Shown piece after piece: positions 7,677 to 13,569 of a stretch of DNA of 20,093 nt. Location: the IMG/VR virus record IMGVR_UViG_3300029915_001234, positions 1 to 20,093 of that record. One strand, 5' to 3'. How positions within the stretch are numbered: position 1 is the first letter of the stretch; every line of letters begins with the position of its first letter. Source of the DNA: a virus. The notes beneath the pieces were generated by a model. It was not told the origin of the DNA. It ran no database searches and worked only from the letters and a program-made list of their open reading frames with translations. The translations under genes were made by a program, and so were the position numbers.

Positions 7677-8316
7677 ACTTGGTGTTCACCAGCAGCGCAT
7701 CCCACTCGTAGATTTTAACAACCTGCCAGTCCGGGAGCATCTCCATGAGCCGCTCAAGGCTGCTGGAGTGCTCGTAGCACGTGCCTTCGTTATCCTTCCG
7801 GGTGCCCTCGAATTCAGTGAAGATGTAGTGGGTGTGCTTCAGGATTTCCTGTGCGCCCTCAAACACCAGCCGCTCCGCGCCTTGCACGTCCATCCAGATG
7901 AAATCGATGTGCTCGACGCGCAGCGCCAGACTACGGCAGAAATCATCCAGCCGCCACGACTCGACGGTGATCTGCCCGTCCACCGTACACCAAGGGAAGG
8001 CCTTGGTCTGATCCTTGAATGGGCTGATGGAGGAGGAGCCAATAGCGTTGCCCGGATCAGGGTGGGCCAGATAAAACGGCACCCCACCCGTGACGTTGCC
8101 GACAGCAGCTCTGATAAAAGTGATCCGGCTGTTTTGCGCCGCCACCGTCGCCACCTGCGGGTGGTTGCGGTGGTCAGGCTCGAACGTGAACAGGCGGTAA
8201 TTGCCGGAACAGTGGCTGGCGAGCAGCGCGGTGTGGTAGCCGTTGCAGGCCCCTAGCTCAAAGACGGTCTGGTCAGGCTTGGCGTTCAGGATGGCAGCAA
8301 CTTCGGTTGGTAGCAT
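7645..8316 (-). CDS. FkbM-family SAM-dependent methyltransferase
   Basis: 223-aa methyltransferase of the FkbM type, which usually O-methylates sugars or other hydroxyl groups. The SAM-binding motif I is FELGACNGYHTALL (19-32), the acidic end of beta-2 is FEPDHRN (45-51), and the family hallmark is WMDVQGAERLVFEGA (141-155). The open frame continues upstream antisense to the peptidase gene; ATG 8316 is chosen because it follows GTTCTT by 9 bases and gives a normal Rossmann N-terminus. The gene stands alone on the minus strand and converges with the glycosyltransferase, with which it may act by capping a sugar. The overlap leaves no room for a terminator between the two. Confidence 0.9.
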   Translation of the reverse strand: MLPTEVAAILNAKPDQTVFELGACNGYHTALLASHCSGNYRLFTFEPDHRNHPQVATVAAQNSRITFIRAAVGNVTGGVPFYLAHPDPGNAIGSSSISPFKDQTKAFPWCTVDGQITVESWRLDDFCRSLALRVEHIDFIWMDVQGAERLVFEGAQEILKHTHYIFTEFEGTRKDNEGTCYEHSSSLERLMEMLPDWQVVKIYEWDALLVNTKFTEPVPATSG

Positions 8317-8388
8317 ATGTCCAGTAAGAACTGCATGTTTAATGAAAATAAATGTTGACAGCACGGCGCTAAACGGGGAAGCTGGAGC
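8317..8388. promoter_or_regulatory. 72-bp divergent intergenic region, methyltransferase/peptidase
   Basis: AT-rich relative to its surroundings. On the minus strand GTTCTT (8331-8326) lies 9 bases before the methyltransferase ATG. On the plus strand there is a perfect TTGACA (8355-8360), but no good -10 hexamer 16-18 bases downstream. GGGGAA and GGAG near 8375-8387 could serve as the ribosome site for the peptidase. Promoter role inferred from the divergent layout. Confidence 0.4.
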
Positions 8389-9231
8389 ATGGATAAAAAC
8401 AAATTTATTGAAATGCTGGCGGTGCCTACACTGAGTCGGCACGAGGAGCAGATGGTGTTCTGGCTGCTGGACTATCTCCGGGCGCACGTGCCCACCGCCA
8501 AGGTCACGGTCGATGAGTTCCTGAACATTTACGTGGTCAAGGGCGACGCCCCGCGCACGGCCTGCGTGGCCGCCCACATTGATTCGGTGCAGCCGATTCG
8601 TCCGGTGACCATTGTGGAGGCTGGCGACCGGCTGTCCGGGGTTAATCCCGCCACCGGCAGGCCCTGCGGTTTTGGCGCGGATGATAAGGCCGGTGTCTAT
8701 GTTTGCCTCAACCTGTTGGAGCGCTTTGATAACCTGCGGGCGGTGTTTTTCGCCTGCGAGGAGATTGGCTGCCTCGGTGCCCGTGCCGCTGACCCGGCCT
8801 TCTTTGAGGGCGTCAGCTGTGTGATCGAGTACGACTGTCCCAGCCGGAACATGCTGTCGCACACGGTCAGCGGCGTGCGCCTGTTTGAGAACGACGGGGA
8901 CTTCATTAACGCGGCCCTGCCGGTGCTGGAGGCCCACGGTACGACCCTCTGGCAGGATCACCCATATACCGATGTCATGGCCATCCGGCTGCGGTTCCCG
9001 ATCCCCTGCTTGAACCTGTCCTGTGGCTATTACAACTGGCACGCGACCAATGAGTTTATCAGCTTGAGCGATACGAAGCTGGCTTTCGACCAAGGTGTTG
9101 AGCTGCTGTGTAATCTGACCAATCTTGACCTTAACTGGTGCCCGGTTGACCTGAGCGAGGACAAGGCTCCTTCCTTGATGCCGGTGGGCCGTTTATTTGT
9201 ACCGGAGGCTATATGTCAAAAGCCAAATTAA
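8389..9231 (+). CDS. M28/M20-like zinc metallopeptidase
   Basis: 280-aa soluble peptidase with the di-zinc layout of the M28/M20/M42 clan (MH): His63 in AAHIDSV, Asp98 in GFGADDKAG, Glu124-Glu125 in FACEEIGCLGA, Asp149 in EYDC, and His218 in CGYYNWHATNEF. All five expected ligand or catalytic positions are present, so the enzyme looks active. The length is close to the catalytic domain alone, without a large dimerisation insert. There is no signal peptide, so it acts in the infected cell unless released at lysis or packaged. It is an uncommon phage gene; the substrate (small peptides, a cell-wall stem peptide or a modified amino acid) cannot be read from sequence. It overlaps the following 45-aa gene by 19 bp. 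Confidence 0.87.
   Translation: MDKNKFIEMLAVPTLSRHEEQMVFWLLDYLRAHVPTAKVTVDEFLNIYVVKGDAPRTACVAAHIDSVQPIRPVTIVEAGDRLSGVNPATGRPCGFGADDKAGVYVCLNLLERFDNLRAVFFACEEIGCLGARAADPAFFEGVSCVIEYDCPSRNMLSHTVSGVRLFENDGDFINAALPVLEAHGTTLWQDHPYTDVMAIRLRFPIPCLNLSCGYYNWHATNEFISLSDTKLAFDQGVELLCNLTNLDLNWCPVDLSEDKAPSLMPVGRLFVPEAICQKPN
9204..9208 (+). promoter_or_regulatory. Strong Shine-Dalgarno GGAGG before the 45-aa gene
   Basis: GGAGG lies inside the 3' end of the peptidase gene, four bases upstream of ATG 9213. It is the best ribosome-binding site I see in the window and decides in favour of the very short downstream gene. Most other starts here have weak or no such element. Confidence 0.6.
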
Positions 9232-9350
9232 AATGCAGGACACCTGCGAAGGCGCAGGTCAACTTTCGCAAGGCTCAGCGGGTGCTGATGAACCGCAAGG
9301 AGCGCCGTCGCGGGCAGGCGGAATTAGGTAGGGCCGTCGGCTTGGGTTAG
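9213..9350 (+). CDS. Small basic 45-aa protein
   Basis: A short open frame with a strong GGAGG ribosome site, starting 19 bp before the peptidase stop. The product is strongly basic (about a third Lys and Arg) with one Cys and no hydrophobic segment, and it ends in a Gly-rich tail. A basic peptide of this size could bind nucleic acid or a virion protein, but I do not recognise it. Its 3' end overlaps the convergent DnaB-like gene by 27 bp. Being translationally coupled to the peptidase, it is likely made in similar amounts. Main doubt: very short, and the end is shared with the opposite-strand gene. Confidence 0.55.
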   Translation: MSKAKLKCRTPAKAQVNFRKAQRVLMNRKERRRGQAELGRAVGLG

Positions 9351-11777
9351 TCTGGCCCCGGCGGTCGGCTTGCGATTTTTCTTCCGTGGCTTCGCGTCCG
9401 AGTCCGATTCTTCGTCGTCAGCGTTGTATTCAATCTCACCGCCGACTGTCATCGTCATGGTGGTCGGGTCGACCGTACCGTCGTAATGCTTGAGCGCATC
9501 GCCGTGGCGGTTAAGAAAGATGAAGTAGCGGACGCGGTCGTGCTTGTACTCGTCATCGGAAGCGCAAATGCCGATGGCGGCGTCGACGATGCCCGCCTTC
9601 TCGAACGCGCCCTGAAATGAAGACATGTTTGGCACGGTTTTGCCCACGGTCTCACGGTTGCAGCGATCGGGAAGGATAACGCAGCAGCCCAGCTCCGCGC
9701 CCATCGCACGGGCCTGCGTGTAGATGTCCGCCTGCTGCCGCCAGTCCGGTGATTTCTTGTCTACGCTGTCCGGCCTCACCGTTTCCGCGTAATCGATCAC
9801 AATGGCTTTGGGCTTCAGACCGTAGGTGGCAATGACGTGCCGGGCGTGGGCCTTGATCTCGCTGATGGACGTGCTCTTGGACGGGTAGCCCTTGAACCAG
9901 ATGTTGCCCCACATTTTTTCCTTCAGTTTCTTTCCCGCCACCAAGATGCCCTTCTCAATGTTGTCGCCGAACTGATCCTGCGTCCAGCCGGTGACGTTGG
10001 TGAGCGCGCGGTAGGCGGCCAGCTCCTGTGTCAATTCGCACGCGTAGTAGAGCACGTCCGCGTCCTGCGTCTGGGCGATGCCGAGCGCGAGGTTGATCGC
10101 AAAGCCGGTGTTGTGCGTGACGGTGAAATCACTGTGCAGATAGCGACGGTTACCATCGATCTCTATACCGAACCATTGTCCATCTCCAACCGGTTTAACT
10201 TTAATGGTTGTGCGATCAGAGGCTTTAGCGGAGTTTTTGCCGCGCTTGCGCGCTACTTTTACCGGGATTTCACTGATCTGCCCTTGAACGTAGGTTCGGT
10301 AAGCGGTTGAGTAAATTGTTTTGCCTCTCACCTCGCACGCTGTTTTTACTTTGCGCACGAACGATTTGAAACCAAGGCTGCGCGCCAGCCAGCAGGTGTC
10401 TTTGCAAAGCTGTTCGTTGGTATTTACGAATATAAAGCCACGGTTTTTAGCGTGGCTTCCGTCACTGTCAATAAGACCCGCGAGCAGTTGCAGCCTAACC
10501 GTTCTGCTGTTTATCCTGTATACGTCAGGTATATGCTTAGAACCAAGTACGCCAATAGCTCTAAGTTTGACTGTAATAGGATTAGGCTGCCTTGCTGATT
10601 TTCTAGGAAAATTAAACTGAACGCACCGCGTTTTACCGCGATAGATGTTTACTCTCGTATTTTCACCGGCGGCTATTTCAAACAAGTAATTAGTTATCTC
10701 AGGATCACCGTCACCGACAGAGATGGTCGGTGAGTTAGTGTTACCGTCGCCAAGCCACAGGCCAACAAAGTAAGGATCAAGAGGTACGCTTGCGGACTTA
10801 AATTCTACGCCTACTTTATACCCTTTCCATGTCCGTTTGAACCATTTCGGCTTCTTAGCGTAATCTTCGGCTGTTATCTCCAACAGCGAGCCTTCATGGT
10901 ATCGATCTTGCCAGCGCCCACCTAACGGTTCCGTGCCGGGCAGCCTTTTGAGACACAGCACGTGGTCAGAGTTCACAGTGTAGGCGTCTCCGTTAGCCTG
11001 CGATACCTTGAACATCGGCCCGTATCCAGTGCCGCAGCTGAGCACGTTGCGTGCAGTCGAATCGTCTCCCATGACCTTGTCACCGACCTTGATACTGGAG
11101 ATACGCTTGGTCGTTCCATCAAACATAAGTATCTCTGTGTCAGGATGCTGGCATTTGAAGCGCTTAGGGGGCGCAAGCAGCACGATCAGCCAGCCCGGTG
11201 CCCAGCCGTTTTTCCAAAGCTTGTCAAACTCCGGGTAGCCGGTGCGGACGCCGTAGTCGCGGTCGTTGACAGTGCGAATAATTTTACCGTAGTCGTCGTA
11301 GAGCGACACCCCGTCCTCCTTCAGGTTCAGGCCCACGGCCTGCGCGTCCTTGATGAGCTGCTCCGCATTGATCTCGTCGCCCTTGCCCTCCACCTGCGCC
11401 GCGTGTATCTGCCGGATGGCGTCGTAGAGCGCCCGTTCCCTTGCGAACTGGACGGCCATCGCCAGCAGGCCCTTCTTGTTGCTGGTGTCAGTGTTGGCCA
11501 GCTTCTCGATGTATTCCAGCGTCTCTTTGGCGTGGTCGGCGTTGATTCGCTGGGTCGCGTGGAAGGCGAAGTTGCCGAGCGTGGTAAAGTTTGGGCACTC
11601 GTTGAACTTTTCCCGATAGGCCTTCAGGTGGTGGACGACCTCCGTGGCTGCCGGGCCGGTGAAGTAGGTGGACTTGATGATCTCGCCGAAGGCGTAGAAC
11701 TCGTCCGGGTACCGGATCAGGCAGGCCAGCAGCGCATCCTGAAAATCTTGAGAGAAATTGTAGGTTTCAGTTGACAT
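9324..11777 (-). CDS. dnaB: DnaB-like replicative helicase precursor with intein
   Basis: Hexameric replicative helicase of the DnaB/gp4 RecA-fold group; precursor 817 aa, 469 aa after splicing. Residues 1-110 form a helical N-terminal domain like the DnaB primase-interaction domain. The RecA domain has a Walker A position APPKRFK-(intein)-TGF. The usual Gly-Lys-Thr is Phe-Lys-Thr, with no conserved glycine, which is unusual. After the intein come the catalytic Glu motif YYACELTQELAAYRA, Walker B (AIVIDYAE), and an Asn-Arg-His-Gly segment at the arginine-finger position (FIFLNRHGDAL). The C-terminal tail is charged and disordered. ATG 11777 is the start that leaves the divergent HNH gene free; the ribosome site is weak. 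It should unwind DNA ahead of the polymerase encoded nearby. Confidence 0.88.
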   Translation of the reverse strand: MSTETYNFSQDFQDALLACLIRYPDEFYAFGEIIKSTYFTGPAATEVVHHLKAYREKFNECPNFTTLGNFAFHATQRINADHAKETLEYIEKLANTDTSNKKGLLAMAVQFARERALYDAIRQIHAAQVEGKGDEINAEQLIKDAQAVGLNLKEDGVSLYDDYGKIIRTVNDRDYGVRTGYPEFDKLWKNGWAPGWLIVLLAPPKRFKCQHPDTEILMFDGTTKRISSIKVGDKVMGDDSTARNVLSCGTGYGPMFKVSQANGDAYTVNSDHVLCLKRLPGTEPLGGRWQDRYHEGSLLEITAEDYAKKPKWFKRTWKGYKVGVEFKSASVPLDPYFVGLWLGDGNTNSPTISVGDGDPEITNYLFEIAAGENTRVNIYRGKTRCVQFNFPRKSARQPNPITVKLRAIGVLGSKHIPDVYRINSRTVRLQLLAGLIDSDGSHAKNRGFIFVNTNEQLCKDTCWLARSLGFKSFVRKVKTACEVRGKTIYSTAYRTYVQGQISEIPVKVARKRGKNSAKASDRTTIKVKPVGDGQWFGIEIDGNRRYLHSDFTVTHNTGFAINLALGIAQTQDADVLYYACELTQELAAYRALTNVTGWTQDQFGDNIEKGILVAGKKLKEKMWGNIWFKGYPSKSTSISEIKAHARHVIATYGLKPKAIVIDYAETVRPDSVDKKSPDWRQQADIYTQARAMGAELGCCVILPDRCNRETVGKTVPNMSSFQGAFEKAGIVDAAIGICASDDEYKHDRVRYFIFLNRHGDALKHYDGTVDPTTMTMTVGGEIEYNADDEESDSDAKPRKKNRKPTAGARLTQADGPT
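10110..11153 (-). mobile_element. Intein in Walker A of the DnaB-like helicase, LAGLIDADG type
   Basis: In-frame 348-aa intein starting at Cys1 (CQHPDTEILMFDG), with block B (YTVNSDHVLCLK), two LAGLIDADG helices (FVGLWLGDGNT and LLAGLIDSDGSH), block F (FGIEIDGNRRYLHSD) and C-terminal FTVTHN followed by extein Thr. All splicing residues are present. It occupies residues 209-556 and interrupts the P-loop between Lys and Thr, a classic DnaB insertion point. Its DNA is more AT-rich than the exteins. Both LAGLIDADG motifs retain their acidic residue, so the homing endonuclease is probably intact. Confidence 0.94.
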
Positions 11778-11805
11778 GACTTTCAACACACGATAAACTG
11801 CAACG
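11778..11805. promoter_or_regulatory. 28-bp divergent gap between dnaB-like and HNH genes
   Basis: The whole non-coding space between two divergent starts. It lacks the GTTCTT hexamer seen at other divergent gaps and has no recognisable promoter hexamers or strong ribosome site on either strand. Promoters for one or both genes may therefore lie inside the opposite coding sequence, or the HNH gene may have been inserted beside the dnaB promoter. Confidence 0.25.
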
Positions 11806-12444
11806 ATGAAACCAAAAGACCGCGCCAACGCGATGAAACAACGTCGTGATGAAGCTGTTAGACGCTTCGGTACCAGAGTTAAAAATAAGTATCCGGTCGG
11901 CGCTGTATACGGTCGCCTTACGGTGGTCGGTCACGATAGGTTGTCCACCGGATGCTGGGCTGCATTGTGCCGCTGTTCGTGCGGTAAGCCGAAAACAGTG
12001 CGCTACCCTAATCAAATGCAGCGTGGGTTGGTTAATAGCTGCGGTTGTTTCAACGCTGAAAAGGCTTCTGCGCACTGCCGCTCGATGAATCCGGCTAAAA
12101 GCCGCCCGCCTGCGCAGGTAGCCTTTGACGCTGTGTATCGCACGTACAAGCAAAGCGCTAAACTCAGGAACCTTGCGTTTGAGATTACAACAGAAGCAGC
12201 TAAAACTCTGTTTAATGACGTCTGCTATTACTGTGCCGAGCCGCCTTCGGCTGTTCAGCGCGCTAAACAGGCTGGGGTGCGAGTGTCCGGCTACGTTTAC
12301 AACGGCATCGACCGCATTAACTCCGCTAAAGGCTACACAGCGAACAACGTGGTCACATGTTGTAAGCAGTGTAACCGGGCTAAGCGTGATTTGTCGCATA
12401 ATGAATTTATTCGGTGGGCTAGACGTGTGGCACGTTGCTGGTAG
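11806..12444 (+). CDS. Free-standing HNH homing endonuclease
   Basis: 212-aa endonuclease of the common phage HNH group. The N-terminal half has a Cys cluster (CRCSCGKPKTV, then NSCGC) resembling the DNA-binding zinc module found in such enzymes. The C-terminal nuclease has CYYC (zinc pair), NGIDRINSAKGYTANNV and CCKQCNRAKRDLSHNEF, matching the usual DR-x-N/GY.../CCxxCNxxK pattern. It is not inside an intron or intein. It sits alone on the plus strand, between two minus-strand genes, with 28 bp before and 3 bp after. Its codons are more AT-rich than the flanking replication genes, a sign of recent transfer. It would nick or cut an allelic phage locus nearby. Confidence 0.92.
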   Translation: MKPKDRANAMKQRRDEAVRRFGTRVKNKYPVGAVYGRLTVVGHDRLSTGCWAALCRCSCGKPKTVRYPNQMQRGLVNSCGCFNAEKASAHCRSMNPAKSRPPAQVAFDAVYRTYKQSAKLRNLAFEITTEAAKTLFNDVCYYCAEPPSAVQRAKQAGVRVSGYVYNGIDRINSAKGYTANNVVTCCKQCNRAKRDLSHNEFIRWARRVARCW

Positions 12445-12447
12445 CGA

Positions 12448-13530
12448 CTAAGAACGTGCTTTCAGCAGTGTGCGCCGGGGCGTGAAATACGACTGTTCAC
12501 CATTGACGTAAAGCCAGCAGTGGTAGTGCCGGATAGCTAAGCCAAGTGTCCGCCAGAAATCCAGCGGGCTGCGCACCGGTTGCACGTTCGGGTCTACAAC
12601 GAACGTGCGTTCATGCAGAAAATCTCCGGGCTTGTGGTTGAAATTGGCGCAGACCCGGCGCACCGCTTCCGGGAAAATCTGCTGGCGGGTGATCCACGCC
12701 AGCTTCTGGGCGGTGACATGCTTCTTGTAGTATTTGTGCGTTTGCAGGGCATTGTGCCGGTGGCGCTCAACAGCTTCGGTGCCCTTCAAAGTTCTACCGC
12801 AGTAGGGCCGGAGCACGTGGCGAAGGTAGGTCTCCTCGGTGGCCAGCCATTCCGGGGCCAGCTGTAACTCCTTGTCCTCGTACATGAGCGGCTCGCTTTC
12901 GCCGCTGTGAAATATCCGGTGGCGCACCAGCCAGCACGCCGCCACCACCTCACTGTTCAGCATGATGTCGGCGAGCGTGTTTTTCTGGTCGGTGTCCGCC
13001 AGCACGGATAAGCTGGTCAGGTTAAAGGTGCCGAACCGGTCATGGCACAGCTGCTGATAGGTCTGCGCCCGCTTGACCCCAAAATCGGCGGCCAGCAGCT
13101 TGGCGGTGAAGGTGGCTGCCCGCGCCTTTTCGGTGTGGCCGACGACGGTGCGCTCGTGGACGACGTGCGCCACCATGTTGGCCAGCAGATACATGCGCAC
13201 TGAGCAGCTGGCCTTGTTGGCGTTGTCAATGATCTGTTTGCGGTACAGTGATACGTTGTCTACCGGGTTGCGCTGAAAGACGGAGGCGTAGCAGTCACAG
13301 TACAGGCGCTGAAGATGTGGCAGTTCCGGGTCTTCCGCCCGCAGCACCTCCATGTCGAAGCAGGCGGGCGCGATCTTGAACTTGACCTTGTCGAGGGGAA
13401 CTTTTCCGTCCCGGACGCCCATGTGTAGACGACAGCCTTCGGTGTGCGGGCAGGTCTGGCATTGGGGATCAGCCATGCTGCGTTCCAGCCCGTAGCAGGG
13501 CAGCGGTGCGGTTTGAGGTATTCTTTCCAT
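12448..13530 (-). CDS. Hypothetical protein with N-terminal four-cysteine cluster
   Basis: 360-aa soluble protein of unknown function. Near the start are Cys12, Cys24, Cys27 and Cys33 (C-x11-C-x2-C-x5-C; the latter part reads CQTCPHTEGC), suited to a zinc or iron-sulphur site. More cysteines appear at about residues 57, 78 and 80. The middle is helical with several basic stretches, and the C-terminus is basic. It is divergent from the polymerase with a 39-bp shared gap, and ends 3 bp from the convergent HNH gene. ATG 13530 starts after GTTCTT-N17. Location between helicase and polymerase suggests a replication or DNA-metabolism role, inferred from context only. Confidence 0.85.
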   Translation of the reverse strand: MERIPQTAPLPCYGLERSMADPQCQTCPHTEGCRLHMGVRDGKVPLDKVKFKIAPACFDMEVLRAEDPELPHLQRLYCDCYASVFQRNPVDNVSLYRKQIIDNANKASCSVRMYLLANMVAHVVHERTVVGHTEKARAATFTAKLLAADFGVKRAQTYQQLCHDRFGTFNLTSLSVLADTDQKNTLADIMLNSEVVAACWLVRHRIFHSGESEPLMYEDKELQLAPEWLATEETYLRHVLRPYCGRTLKGTEAVERHRHNALQTHKYYKKHVTAQKLAWITRQQIFPEAVRRVCANFNHKPGDFLHERTFVVDPNVQPVRSPLDFWRTLGLAIRHYHCWLYVNGEQSYFTPRRTLLKARS

Positions 13531-13569
13531 AGTTTCAGTGCTTCTTCAAGAACGCCGTTCTACTGGACT
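13531..13569. promoter_or_regulatory. Divergent gap upstream of polymerase with overlapping palindromes
   Basis: This short gap holds two overlapping perfect palindromes: TTCTTCAAGAA (13542-13552) and AGAACGCCGTTCT (13549-13561). GTTCTT faces the minus-strand gene (17 bases from its ATG), and GTTCTA faces the polymerase, 7 bases before GTG 13570. The arrangement mirrors the inverted GTTCTT pair at 4131-4152. It may be a bidirectional promoter or operator; no standard -35/-10 is evident. Confidence 0.4.

Noticed and set aside
8355-8383. TTGACA as a sigma-70 promoter for the peptidase
   Set aside because: The -35 hexamer is perfect, but the correctly spaced -10 position reads GAAGCT, so I do not call it as a promoter on its own.
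8317-9093. Upstream extension of the methyltransferase open frame
   Set aside because: It lies antisense to the peptidase, whose zinc-binding motifs are unambiguous. The methyltransferase fold starts naturally at ATG 8316.
2529-11153. The helicase and DnaB inteins have identical length (348 aa), suggesting one element copied twice
   Set aside because: Their residues differ throughout, including blocks A, B, the LAGLIDADG helices and the C-terminal residues, so equal length looks like coincidence.
13444-13569. Upstream extension of the polymerase frame
   Set aside because: It would run through the start of the divergent four-cysteine gene and the palindromic gap. Start signals fit GTG 13570 or ATG 13642 better.
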